The translations under genes were made by a program, and so were the position numbers. The notes beneath the pieces are model-generated. The model searched no databases. It was not told where the DNA came from and saw nothing but the letters and a program-made list of their open reading frames with translations. A DNA stretch of 64,000 bases from Pseudomonas solani (GTDB lineage Bacteria > Pseudomonadota > Gammaproteobacteria > Pseudomonadales > Pseudomonadaceae), in contig NZ_AP023081.1 of assembly GCF_026072635.1 (NCBI RefSeq), positions 32,501 to 96,500 of the forward strand, read 5' to 3'. Below, piece after piece: positions 1 through 8,223 of this stretch (positions are counted from its first letter, which is position 1; each line of letters opens with the position of its first letter).

Positions 1-1176
1 CTCCTGATCATCACGCCGTTCGGCCTCATGACGATGCTGCTCCTCTGCCTGTCCTACGTCGGCCTGGGCAAGGGCAATTCATCGCTGCACTGGTGGATAG
101 CCGGGGACCTGCTTTTGGCCGCCTACCGCCTCGTCGCCCTGATGCAACCAGGCATTGCCGCCGGCGCGCTGTCCTGGCTCGGCCTGTTCCCGCCAGCGGT
201 GGCCTTCGTCGCCGGCACCGCGCTGTTGTTGATGGCCATCGGCAGCCACACCCTCGCCCTCTATCACCTGATGGAACGCAGCGACAGTCGCGGCTGGCAC
301 CTGAAGATCGGCTTCGGCCCCGCCCTGCTCTACGGCGTCGTCGCCGTGATCGCCCTGCACGGCAGCTACCTCATTCCGTGGTTCTCACTGGCCATCAGCC
401 TGACCATCGCCCTGCAGCTGAACATCACCCTCCAGTTGCGCAAGCGCTATCGCGGTGCCTGGGGCCTGCTCGCCGGGCAGTCCGCGCTGATCCTCTTCCA
501 CGGCTGGACGCTGATCGTGCTAACCCTGCACCCGATCCCGCCGTTGCCCTTCGACCGCCCCGACCTGCCCTCCATCAACGCGCTGTTCATGGACTTCATG
601 GTCTCGTTCCTGTTCACCCTCAGCTACGCGCTGATGCTCCAGGAGCAACTGCGCCAGCACGTGCAGCAACTGAGCATCACCGACACCCTGACCGGCGCCC
701 TCAACCGCCGCGGCGCTGCCCCCATCCTCAATCGGGAATGGGCCCAGGCCGCCGAGCAACGCAGCCCCATGGCCGTCGCCATGATCGACCTCGACCACTT
801 CAAGGCGATCAACGACCAGTACGGCCACGCCGCCGGTGACGCCGCCCTGCAGGCCTTCTCCGACACGGTCAACCGCCTCAAGCGCCAGAGCGACATCTTC
901 GTGCGCTGGGGCGGCGAGGAATTCCTCCTGCTCTTCCCCCATACCGATATCCAGCAGGCGCAGAACTTCATGGCCCGCCTGCGCGACACCCTCAGGCGCG
1001 CCCCCGTCTCGCCCACCCTGCCCCTGCACATCGGCTTCAGCGCCGGCCTGGCCGACAGCGGCACCATTGGCAGCGCGCCGCAGTTCGAAGTCCTGCTCAA
1101 AGCGGTGGACAAGGCCCTCTACCGCGCCAAGCGCCAGCGCGACCGGGTAGAACGGGTGGAAACCGTCGACCTCTGA
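1..1176 (+). CDS. Membrane GGDEF diguanylate cyclase, 5' end cut by the window
   Basis: Predicted to make cyclic di-GMP from two GTP at the inner membrane. The reading frame is open to base 1, so the ATG at 28 is probably internal and the true start lies outside the window. Roughly the first 205 visible residues (numbered from 28) form several hydrophobic segments, a membrane sensor region. The rest is a GGDEF domain with an intact GGEEF active-site loop near residue 295, and an RQSD sequence five residues upstream that fits the RxxD product-inhibition site. No EAL domain follows. The gene converges on the MocR gene with 11 bases between stop codons. The ligand sensed by the membrane part cannot be read from sequence. 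Confidence 0.9.
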   Translation, partial: LLIITPFGLMTMLLLCLSYVGLGKGNSSLHWWIAGDLLLAAYRLVALMQPGIAAGALSWLGLFPPAVAFVAGTALLLMAIGSHTLALYHLMERSDSRGWHLKIGFGPALLYGVVAVIALHGSYLIPWFSLAISLTIALQLNITLQLRKRYRGAWGLLAGQSALILFHGWTLIVLTLHPIPPLPFDRPDLPSINALFMDFMVSFLFTLSYALMLQEQLRQHVQQLSITDTLTGALNRRGAAPILNREWAQAAEQRSPMAVAMIDLDHFKAINDQYGHAAGDAALQAFSDTVNRLKRQSDIFVRWGGEEFLLLFPHTDIQQAQNFMARLRDTLRRAPVSPTLPLHIGFSAGLADSGTIGSAPQFEVLLKAVDKALYRAKRQRDRVERVETVDL

Positions 1177-1187
1177 AACGCCCTCCT

Positions 1188-2537
1188 TTATAGGTGCGCC
1201 TCCACCACCGACTTCACCCGCGCCAACGCTCCCTGCAGCACCGGTATTTCCACCGAGCCCAATGCCAGCCGCAACGCATGGGGCACATGGAGGGATATGG
1301 CGAAAGGTTCGGCAGTCGAGACCGATATCTGCTCGCGCATCAGCGCCATCGCCACCTGATCGGCACGGGCATCCTCCGCTAGCGGCAACCAGAGGAAATA
1401 CGAATCGGGATGGCGCACCACCGGCAGCCCCGCCAGTAACTCACCGGCCAGTGCCTGCCTGGCCCGGGCGTCCTCGCGCTTCTGCGATTCCAACCGGGCC
1501 ACGGTACCGTCCTCCACCCAGCCACAGGCAATCGCCGTCAGTACCCCCGCTGTATTCCAGGCGGTCGCACGGATGGTGCGCTCCAGTGCCGGCACCAGGG
1601 ATGCAGGCGCCGCCACGAAACCAACCCGTAATCCCGTCGCCACGCTTTTCGAGAACCCGGATACATAGACCGTCCGCTCCGGCGCCAATGCCGCAACAGG
1701 AGGCGGCGTCCCCTCGGCGAGAAAGGCATAGGCCGCGTCCTCGATGATGCGCAGTTCATGGCGCCGCGCGATCGCCACCAGGCGCTCCCGCTGCTCGATC
1801 GGCATCACCCAGCCCAGCGGGTTGTGCAACGTCGGCATGGTGTAGAGCACCCGCACCGGTCGTTCCCGGCAAAGCCTTTCCAGGGCAGCGAGATCTGGCC
1901 CTGTAGCGCCACAGGGAATGGCCACCAGCTCCACCCGCAACGCCTCCGCCAGTACCTTGAAGCCGGGATAAGTCAGGGCATCCGCCGCCACCACATCGCC
2001 CGGCTGCAGCAGCGCCATCATCGCCACCGCCAGCCCGTGCTGGGCGCCGTTGACGATCAACACCTGCTGCGCCGCCACCTCCAGCCCCCGGTTAGCCAGG
2101 TGACGGGCCATCACCGCGCGCTCGTGCAGGCGCCCACCATGGGGTTGATAACGCAGCAGCGCTTCCAGGTCCCCACTCAGCGCCAACTGGCGCAGTGCCG
2201 TGCGCAACAGCTCCGCCTGCCCCGGCACCGAGGGGTAGTTGAAATTGAGGTCGATCATCCCGGCCTCGACGTCCTGCTGATCCACCCCCAGCCCGGGCGG
2301 CAGCGACACCTCCCTCACGAAGGTTCCACGCCCCGTCTCCCCGCTCACCAGCCCCATCGCCTCCAGTTCCGCATAGACGCGGGACGCGGTGACCAACGCC
2401 AGCCCCTGCTCCGCCGCCAATTGGCGATGGGTCGGCAGGCGTGTACCCGGCGACAAGCGCCCGGAGCGGATATGAGCGGCAAACGCATCGACCAGGGCCT
2501 TGTAGCGGGAGCGTGGCATCAGATGTATCCATGACAA
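1188..2537 (-). CDS. MocR-type regulator (GntR winged helix plus aminotransferase fold I)
   Basis: A transcription factor of the GntR/MocR family. Residues ~10-80 are a winged helix (RLPTHRQLA and the GETGRGTFV wing), and the rest is a fold-type I aminotransferase-like domain. The PLP-binding lysine is in SGFSKSVATG, about residue 297, so it should bind PLP covalently and sense an amine or amino compound. The length (449 aa) is usual for the family. It is divergent from an EamA exporter with about 100 bases between, the common layout in which MocR controls the neighbouring gene. The start is uncertain: a TTG at 2537 gives the N-terminal SWIHLMPRSRYK, while an ATG at 2519 would drop six residues. 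No strong ribosome site favours either. Confidence 0.9.
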   Translation of the reverse strand: MSWIHLMPRSRYKALVDAFAAHIRSGRLSPGTRLPTHRQLAAEQGLALVTASRVYAELEAMGLVSGETGRGTFVREVSLPPGLGVDQQDVEAGMIDLNFNYPSVPGQAELLRTALRQLALSGDLEALLRYQPHGGRLHERAVMARHLANRGLEVAAQQVLIVNGAQHGLAVAMMALLQPGDVVAADALTYPGFKVLAEALRVELVAIPCGATGPDLAALERLCRERPVRVLYTMPTLHNPLGWVMPIEQRERLVAIARRHELRIIEDAAYAFLAEGTPPPVAALAPERTVYVSGFSKSVATGLRVGFVAAPASLVPALERTIRATAWNTAGVLTAIACGWVEDGTVARLESQKREDARARQALAGELLAGLPVVRHPDSYFLWLPLAEDARADQVAMALMREQISVSTAEPFAISLHVPHALRLALGSVEIPVLQGALARVKSVVEAHL

Positions 2538-2541
2538 TATT

Positions 2542-2570
2542 TTGATTGTGCTGATTCTTGGTCATAGCAT
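2542..2570 (+). promoter_or_regulatory. Likely sigma-70 promoter for the EamA gene
   Basis: TTGATT (2542-2547) and TAGCAT (2565-2570) are separated by 17 bases, a fair -35/-10 pair reading toward the EamA gene about 70 bases downstream. The local AT-rich stretch also covers the MocR start region, so MocR could bind here and act on both genes. The promoter assignment is inference from the match alone. Confidence 0.45.
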
Positions 2571-2639
2571 CCGCCCCACGCAAGCCGGCCAAGCGCCGCA
2601 GCGAACCACCCCCAGAACCAGCACGGACAGCGAGCCGCC

Positions 2640-3539
2640 ATGAAAGCAGCCCTCGAACCCAACACCCCGACGCTCGCCGCCAACTCCGCCAGCGGCTGGC
2701 TCAATGGCTTCATCGGCGTGCTCATCTTCAGCGGCTCGCTGCCCGCCACACGCTTCGCCGTGCAGGAACTGGACCCCACCTTCCTCACCGTCGCCCGCGC
2801 CAGCATCGCCGGCCTCCTCGCCCTGTGCCTGCTGCTGGCATCCGGCGAGCGGCGCCCAACCCGCCAACAGTTGCTGCCCCTGGCCGTCGTCGCGCTGGGC
2901 GTCGTGCTCGGCTTCCCCCTGCTCACCGCACTGGCCCTGCAATACGTCACCTCCGCCCACTCCATCGTCTTCCTCGGCCTCCTGCCCCTGGCCACCGCCC
3001 TATTCGGCGTGGTGCGCGGCGGGGAGCGTCCAGCTGCCGCCTTCTGGGCCTTTTCGATACTGGGCAGCCTGCTGGTGGTCGGCTTCGCCCTCTCCCAGGG
3101 GCTCACCGCGTCGCCCCAGGGCGATCTGCTGATGCTCCTGGCCATCGTCGTCTGCGGGCTCGGTTATGCCGAAGGCGCCAAGCTGTCGAGAGCGCTGGGT
3201 GGCTGGCAGGTGATCTGCTGGGCACTGGTCCTGTCATTGCCGATCATGGCCATCGCCACCTTGATGTACCTGCCGCCGTCCCTCACCACAATCAGCCTGC
3301 CCACCTGGCTCAGCCTCGGCTACGTCTCGCTGTTCAGCATGCTCATCGGCTTCGTCTTCTGGTACCGCGGCCTCGCCCAGGGTGGCATCGCTGCCGTCGG
3401 CCAGCTGCAACTCTTGCAGCCCTTCTTCGGCCTGGCGCTGGCGGCCGGCTTGCTGCACGAAGAGGTCAGCCCCGCCATGCTCGGCGTCACCCTGGCGGTC
3501 ATCCTCTGCGTCGCCGGCGCACGCCGTTTCGCTCGCTGA
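2640..3539 (+). CDS. EamA/DMT-family membrane exporter
   Basis: A 299-residue inner-membrane protein of the drug/metabolite transporter superfamily with about ten hydrophobic helices arranged as two EamA repeats (residues ~20-145 and ~155-290). Typical segments are the first-helix ...GFIGVLIFSGSLPATRFAV and the later FWYRGLAQGG. Such proteins usually export amino acids or related metabolites. The divergent MocR regulator suggests the substrate is an amine or amino acid that reacts with PLP. The start ATG at 2640 has only a weak ribosome site. The family assignment is firm; the substrate is unknown. Confidence 0.9.
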   Translation: MKAALEPNTPTLAANSASGWLNGFIGVLIFSGSLPATRFAVQELDPTFLTVARASIAGLLALCLLLASGERRPTRQQLLPLAVVALGVVLGFPLLTALALQYVTSAHSIVFLGLLPLATALFGVVRGGERPAAAFWAFSILGSLLVVGFALSQGLTASPQGDLLMLLAIVVCGLGYAEGAKLSRALGGWQVICWALVLSLPIMAIATLMYLPPSLTTISLPTWLSLGYVSLFSMLIGFVFWYRGLAQGGIAAVGQLQLLQPFFGLALAAGLLHEEVSPAMLGVTLAVILCVAGARRFAR

Positions 3540-3702
3540 CCGCCCGTCCCGGCGCGCCACGGCAGCCGCGCGCAAACCGTCTACAGTCAGTGCGGAGGCG
3601 ATCCCGGCGATCCCGGCATCGCCATGACCCTGCCCTCGCCCACCGGCGAAACAGCATCGGCCTCAGCCACGAGCTGAGCGCAACCACTGGAAGGTGCCGC
3701 AC

Positions 3703-4275
3703 ATGCCGAAGTCCGTATTGAACTGGTTCATCGAACACGCCACCGAACTGAGTCACCAGCAATCCTCCCCCTGCGATTGCGTCGCCGCCCTCGCGCCCTG
3801 CATGGCCGAGCTGATCCACAACGCCCCCGGTTTCCTCGAGCCCGAGCACTACCGCAGCGACCCGACGCACTACGCGCGCAACCTCATCCACCGCTCGGCC
3901 AACGACGACCTCTCGCTCTACGCCCTGGTGTGGATGCCCGGCCAATGGACGCCCGTGCACGACCACGGCAGCTGGGGCGTGGTCGGCATCGTCGAGGGCG
4001 TGCTCGAGGAGCGCAGCTACATCTGCATGAACAGCGAACGCAACCGCGACGAGGGCATCGAGCTCGCCCGCGGCGGCGTCATCCTGCTGCCCAGCGGCGC
4101 CGTCACCAGCTTCGTGCCCGACCCCGACCACATCCACATCACCGGCGTGCCCACCGAACGCCCACGCACCGTCAGCCTGCATCTCTATGGCCGGCTGATG
4201 CACAACTTCCATATCTACGATGTGGCCAGCGGCACCCGGCAGCTCACCGAGGTCGAGCACAACGCATCGCACTAG
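3703..4275 (+). CDS. Cysteine dioxygenase-type thiol dioxygenase (cupin)
   Basis: A 190-residue cytosolic cupin of the cysteine dioxygenase type I family, which adds O2 to a thiol to give a sulfinate using a mononuclear iron. The metal ligands appear to be His86 and His88 in PVHDHGSWG plus a distal His in DHIHITG (143 or 145). The Cys of the mammalian Cys-Tyr cross-link is absent, as in many bacterial members, so the substrate could be cysteine or 3-mercaptopropionate. The ATG at 3703 is preferred because GGAAGG sits eight bases upstream; a GTG at 3694 in the same frame is the alternative. It lies about 160 bases after the exporter on the same strand. Confidence 0.85.
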   Translation: MPKSVLNWFIEHATELSHQQSSPCDCVAALAPCMAELIHNAPGFLEPEHYRSDPTHYARNLIHRSANDDLSLYALVWMPGQWTPVHDHGSWGVVGIVEGVLEERSYICMNSERNRDEGIELARGGVILLPSGAVTSFVPDPDHIHITGVPTERPRTVSLHLYGRLMHNFHIYDVASGTRQLTEVEHNASH

Positions 4276-4395
4276 AGTCCGTCACAGCCCCCGCATCCGC
4301 GCCTCGACAACCACGCTGCCGCGCCCTAGCATCCGCCGGCGGCTCGCGGCCGCGTGGTTAAAGGACGAGGGGCCAGGCCCCGGCAAGGACAGGAC

Positions 4396-4953
4396 ATGGA
4401 AAAGACCGACTTCGGCATCGCCCGCTTTCTCATCCACGGCTTTCTCACCCGTGAGGAATGCCAGGCCCACATTCGCATGAGCGAAGCCATGGGCTACGAG
4501 GAGGCGGCCATCCAGATGCGCGACGGTGCGCACGAGATCCACAAGAACATCCGCAACAACGACCGCATCCTCTTCGACGACCCGGCGCTGGCCAACCAGC
4601 TGCTGGAGCGCGCGCGTCCCTGGCTGCCGGCCTGCCTGGACAACGAATGGGAGCTAGTGGGGCTCAACGAACGCTTCCGCTTCTACCGCTACACGCCCGA
4701 GCAGTACTTCAAGTGGCACCGCGACGGTTTCTACCGCCGCAGCCAGGACGAGATCAGCCAGCTGACCTTCCTGCTCTACCTCAACGACGACTACGAAGGC
4801 GGCGAGACCCAGTTCCGTGGCGAAGACAGCATCCGCCCCGAGGCCGGCATGCTGCTGGTCTTCCCCCACCCGATCATGCACCAGGGCGCGCCCATCACCG
4901 CCGGGGTGAAGTACGTGCTGCGCAGCGACGTGATGTACCGCCGCCTGCCCTGA
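4396..4953 (+). CDS. 2OG-Fe(II) oxygenase, prolyl 4-hydroxylase-like
   Basis: A 185-residue 2-oxoglutarate/Fe(II)-dependent hydroxylase of the P4Hc type. Visible iron ligands are His108 and Asp110 in KWHRDGF and His162 in IMHQGAP; the Arg in KYVLRSD should bind the 2-oxoglutarate carboxylate. The LTFLLYLNDDYEGGET segment is typical of the double-stranded beta-helix core. The target, a protein prolyl residue or a small molecule, is unknown. The ATG at 4396 is chosen because AAGGA lies at 4385-4389; an upstream GTG at 4354 lacks such a site. It follows the thiol dioxygenase by 120 bases and converges on the HlyD gene. Confidence 0.85.
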   Translation: MEKTDFGIARFLIHGFLTREECQAHIRMSEAMGYEEAAIQMRDGAHEIHKNIRNNDRILFDDPALANQLLERARPWLPACLDNEWELVGLNERFRFYRYTPEQYFKWHRDGFYRRSQDEISQLTFLLYLNDDYEGGETQFRGEDSIRPEAGMLLVFPHPIMHQGAPITAGVKYVLRSDVMYRRLP

Positions 4954-5005
4954 TCACCACAGGACGCCTCAGGCTGCATTCAATCTACAGACCATGACGC
5001 AACCG

Positions 5006-5030
5006 CCGTAGGGTGGGCTTCAGCCCACCA
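5006..5030. repeat. Intergenic palindrome between convergent genes
   Basis: GGTGGGCT at 5012-5019 and AGCCCACC at 5022-5029 form a perfect short hairpin preceded by CGTAG. It belongs to the same loose class as the other CGTAGG-headed palindromes of this window. Its position between the ends of two convergent genes suggests a transcript end or REP-like element. No U-run follows, so it is not called as an intrinsic terminator. Confidence 0.5.
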
Positions 5031-5075
5031 CTCCGCCCCTGGAGACCGAACACCCCAGGGGATCGCCCCGCCCCA

Positions 5076-6485
5076 TCACGGCTCGCTGAACGAGCGGTGC
5101 ATGCCATCGGTAAGCGGCCCGGCGATGTAGTTGAACAGCGAGCGCTCGCCCGTAAGGATGGCGACGCTCACCGGCACACCCGGCAGCAACGGGTAGCGGG
5201 TGCCGCGGTGGACGAAGGCGTCCTGGTTCGGGCGGATGCGCACGCGGTAATACGGCACCTTCTGCTCGTCGAGCACCGAATCCGGGCTGATGTCCACCAC
5301 CTCGCCATCGATGGGCTGGAAGCCCCGGGCAATCGAGGAAACCAGCTGGATGCGCGCCTGCTGGCCGAGGTTGACCATGCCGATGTCGCCTACCGGCAGG
5401 CGGGTCTCGATCGTCAGCGGCTCGTCCGCCGGCACCAGGGTCATCAGGGTGCCGCCGGGCTGGATCACGCCGCCCTCGGTGACCACCTGCAGGGTCATCA
5501 CCACACCCTCGATGGGCGAACGCACCACCTGCCGCTCGCGGCTGTCGGAGAACTTGCGCAGGCGCTCCTGCAGCTCGGTGATCTGCCGGCGCGCTTCGGC
5601 CAGTTCCTTCTGCAGCTCTTCGTTGCCACCGGAATCCAGCGAGGTCAGCGCCGCCTGCTCCTGGCGCTGGGCGGCCAATACGCGGCCCAGGGACGCCTGG
5701 GTTTCCTGCAGGGTGCCGCGCAGCTGCTCCTCGTCCTTGAGCAGCTCCAGGTGCTCGTAGCGGTTGGCCAGGCCTTCCTTCATCAGCTTCTCGCTGATGG
5801 CGATCTGTTGCCGCAGCAGCTTGAGCTTGGCGCTGAGGTGAGCGCTACGGGCTTTCAGCTCCTTCTCCTCGGCATCACGCTGGAGGATCTTCTGCTGCTG
5901 CTCCTCGTAGCGGCTGCCCAGGCGGCTCTTCTGGGCGATGAACAGGTCACGGTTGACCTTCACCTGCTCGGGGTAGTCCTTGGCCAGTTCCTCCGGTACC
6001 TGCATCTCGTCGGCCCCGGCCAGCTGGGCCTCCAGGCGGAGGGCGCGGATGCGCAGCGAGCTCAGCAACGCCTCGGTCTCGCGGCCTTCGGAAAGGGTCG
6101 AGACGCGCTCCACCTCCGCCAGCGGCTCACCGGCCGCCACGCGCTGGCCCTCGCGCACCAGGATGCGACGGACGATGCCGCCCTCCAGGTGCTGCACCAG
6201 CTTGGTCTGGCCCATCGAGGCCACCTCGCCGGTGGAATGGCTGGCGATGTCCAGGGTGAACAGCGCCGACCACAACAGCAACGCGCCCAGCAGCAGTGCC
6301 AGCAAGCGGATGGTCAGGCGGCTGCCCAGCAGCTCGTCGCCGGGCAATGCATCGCCTTGGGCCGGCAGGAAGACACCCACCAGTCGGCGCAGCAACGGGT
6401 TGTTCTCGAAGGCGCCCAGCAGGCGGTCGGCGGCGCGGCCGAGGCGGGTCGGCTGGTCGTCCAGGGGCAGGCTCTGTTCAGACAT
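5076..6485 (-). CDS. HlyD-family periplasmic adaptor of type I secretion
   Basis: The membrane fusion protein that links the inner-membrane ABC transporter to the TolC-like pore. It has a cytosolic N-terminus, one membrane helix near residues 55-75 (LLALLLGALLLWSALFTL), a lipoyl-like half (GEVASMGQTKLVQHLEGGIV), a long coiled-coil region (~residues 130-290), and a C-terminal beta-barrel domain with RSPIEGVVMTLQVVTEGGVI. Its 469 residues are normal for the type I secretion HlyD family. The ATG at 6485 is preferred because AGGAG lies six bases upstream; a longer in-frame start at 6524 would push further into the ABC gene. The coding region overlaps the ABC gene by 8 bases, so the two are probably translationally coupled. 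Confidence 0.92.
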   Translation of the reverse strand: MSEQSLPLDDQPTRLGRAADRLLGAFENNPLLRRLVGVFLPAQGDALPGDELLGSRLTIRLLALLLGALLLWSALFTLDIASHSTGEVASMGQTKLVQHLEGGIVRRILVREGQRVAAGEPLAEVERVSTLSEGRETEALLSSLRIRALRLEAQLAGADEMQVPEELAKDYPEQVKVNRDLFIAQKSRLGSRYEEQQQKILQRDAEEKELKARSAHLSAKLKLLRQQIAISEKLMKEGLANRYEHLELLKDEEQLRGTLQETQASLGRVLAAQRQEQAALTSLDSGGNEELQKELAEARRQITELQERLRKFSDSRERQVVRSPIEGVVMTLQVVTEGGVIQPGGTLMTLVPADEPLTIETRLPVGDIGMVNLGQQARIQLVSSIARGFQPIDGEVVDISPDSVLDEQKVPYYRVRIRPNQDAFVHRGTRYPLLPGVPVSVAILTGERSLFNYIAGPLTDGMHRSFSEP

Positions 6486-8163
6486 GGCTGGCTCCTGCGC
6501 GAGCGGGCTCGCGGGCGGGTTCACGCAGCACGCGGGGCACCGGCTTGTGGTTGAGGTCGATCACCGCATCGGCGGCCCCGAGGATGAAGGGCTCGTTGCT
6601 CATCACCACCAGGGTGCGGCCCTCTCGGGCCAAGCGGCTGAGCAGCGCGGCGATGGCCTTGCAGCCCTCGGCGTCGACGCCCTCGGTGGGGTCGTCCAGC
6701 ACCACCAGGCGCCCCTCCCCCAGCACCGCGCGCACCAGCGCCAGGCGCCGGCGGATGCCCAGCGGAATGTTCGCCCCGCCGTTGCGCAGGGCCAGGCCCA
6801 GGCCTTCGGCGCCGCCTTCGACGAAGGCGCCCACGGCCAGCTCGCGACACAGCTCCAGCACGCGTGCGTCCGGGGTTTCCGGCGCCAGCACGCAGAGGTT
6901 CTCGCGCAGGGTGCCGTCGAAGAACTGCGGCTCCTGGGGCAGGTAGGCCACCTGCCGGCGCCACCACTGCGGGTCGGCCTGGCGCAGGTCCATGCCGTCC
7001 ACCAGCAGGTGCCCGCGCAGGGGTTCCAGCAGGCCCACCAGCAGCCGCGCCATGGTGGTCTTGCCGCTGCCGTTGGCGCCGGTGAAGGCCAGCACCTTGC
7101 CGGCTTCCAGCTGGTAGTCGAAGTGCTCCAGCACCGGCACCGCCTGCTTGGGATAGGAAAACGCCATGTCCTCGAAGCGCAGGGCACCCTGCATCTGCCC
7201 CAGGCGTACGCCCTCGGCGCGCTCGCGGGGGATGGCGCAGAGCTGGCGCACCAGGTCCAGGGCGCGCTGGCCACGGCCAATCTGCTCGCCCAGGCCCAGA
7301 GCCCGGGTCAGCGCCGCCAGGGCACGGCTGGCGAGGATGTTGCAGCCGATCAGCGAACCGACGTCGAGGTTGCCCGCCAGCACCTGGCGGGCGCCCAGGC
7401 CCATGATCACCATGCCGAGGATCAGCGTCCCGGCGTAGCTGGCGTTCTGCATGGTGTTCTGCAGGCGGTTGAGCTGCGCGCGCTGCTCGGCCTGGTCGTC
7501 GGCGCAGGCGCGCCACTTCTCCTTCAGCACATCGGCCGCCGAGAAGGCGCGGACCATCTCGCCGCCGGCGGTGAGGTTGTGCTGGTAGCCGGCCATCTGG
7601 ATGGCGATACGGCTCTGCGCTTCCATCGGCTCGCGCAGGCGGCGCTGGGCCAGCAACGAGACCAGCGCCACGCCGGCCATCACCAGCAATGTCATGCCGG
7701 CGAGGAAGGGGCTGAGCATGCCCAGCACCACCACGAAGACGAAGGCGAAGGGCGTGTCCAGCAGGGTCACCAGGTTCGGCGCGCCGAAGCACTGCTGCAC
7801 CGTGCTCTGCCCGGAAAGGATCTCGCGCCGGGCGCTGTGGGGCAGTTGCTCCACCAGCGCGTACTGGCCACGGGCGCTGCTCTCGAACAGGGTCTCGCCC
7901 AGCTCGGTGTCGGCGCGGGCGCACAGCCACTGGGCCACCCGCAGGCGGGCGTTGCGCAGCAGCACCTCGAAGCCCACCGCCAGCAGTGCGCCCAGGGTCA
8001 GGGTCAGCAGGGTGGCGTCCACCCCCAGGGCCAGGTAGCGGTTGAGCACGTGGATGCTGTACAGCGAGCTGGCCAGGCCGAGCAGGTTGATCAACAGCGA
8101 AGACAGCAGCAATTCCAGGCGGAGCCTGGGCTGCAGGGCGATGCGGCGGAGAAACTCGTTCAT
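6478..8163 (-). CDS. Type I secretion ABC transporter with non-canonical ATPase motifs
   Basis: The inner-membrane exporter for the adjacent adhesin: an N-terminal transmembrane domain (residues ~1-310) fused to a nucleotide-binding domain. At 561 residues it is PrtD-like in layout, without the N-terminal C39-like domain of the HlyB/LapB type. Walker A is intact (GANGSGKT, Lys368). The signature LSGGQ position reads IPLGI (~466-470), the Walker B carboxylate pair reads DD (490-491) where DE is usual, and the H-loop position reads SNEP with Asn523 instead of His. ATP binding is expected; the hydrolysis cycle is doubtful or altered unless another subunit supplies it. It begins 61 bases after the adhesin stop, beyond a hairpin terminator. 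Confidence 0.88.
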   Translation of the reverse strand: MNEFLRRIALQPRLRLELLLSSLLINLLGLASSLYSIHVLNRYLALGVDATLLTLTLGALLAVGFEVLLRNARLRVAQWLCARADTELGETLFESSARGQYALVEQLPHSARREILSGQSTVQQCFGAPNLVTLLDTPFAFVFVVVLGMLSPFLAGMTLLVMAGVALVSLLAQRRLREPMEAQSRIAIQMAGYQHNLTAGGEMVRAFSAADVLKEKWRACADDQAEQRAQLNRLQNTMQNASYAGTLILGMVIMGLGARQVLAGNLDVGSLIGCNILASRALAALTRALGLGEQIGRGQRALDLVRQLCAIPRERAEGVRLGQMQGALRFEDMAFSYPKQAVPVLEHFDYQLEAGKVLAFTGANGSGKTTMARLLVGLLEPLRGHLLVDGMDLRQADPQWWRRQVAYLPQEPQFFDGTLRENLCVLAPETPDARVLELCRELAVGAFVEGGAEGLGLALRNGGANIPLGIRRRLALVRAVLGEGRLVVLDDPTEGVDAEGCKAIAALLSRLAREGRTLVVMSNEPFILGAADAVIDLNHKPVPRVLREPAREPARAGASHV

Positions 8164-8189
8164 CTCGGTACTACTCGGTAAAAGCGGAA

Positions 8190-8219
8190 ATCCCCTCCGC
8201 GTTGCAGCGCGGAGGGGAT
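8190..8219 (-). terminator. Intrinsic terminator/attenuator between adhesin and ABC genes
   Basis: ATCCCCTCCGCG (8190-8201) and CGCGGAGGGGAT (8208-8219) make a perfect 12-bp stem with a 6-base loop. On the minus strand it starts four bases past the adhesin stop and is followed by TTTCCGCTTTT. It should end most adhesin transcripts and let a minority continue into the ABC and HlyD genes, as at the hlyA/hlyB junction of the E. coli haemolysin operon. Confidence 0.8.
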
Positions 8220-8223
8220 CGGG

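Noticed and set aside
5013..8181. Long plus-strand frames opposite the HlyD and ABC genes
   Set aside because: Mirror frames of GC-rich genes. The minus-strand frames carry unmistakable transport motifs and these do not.
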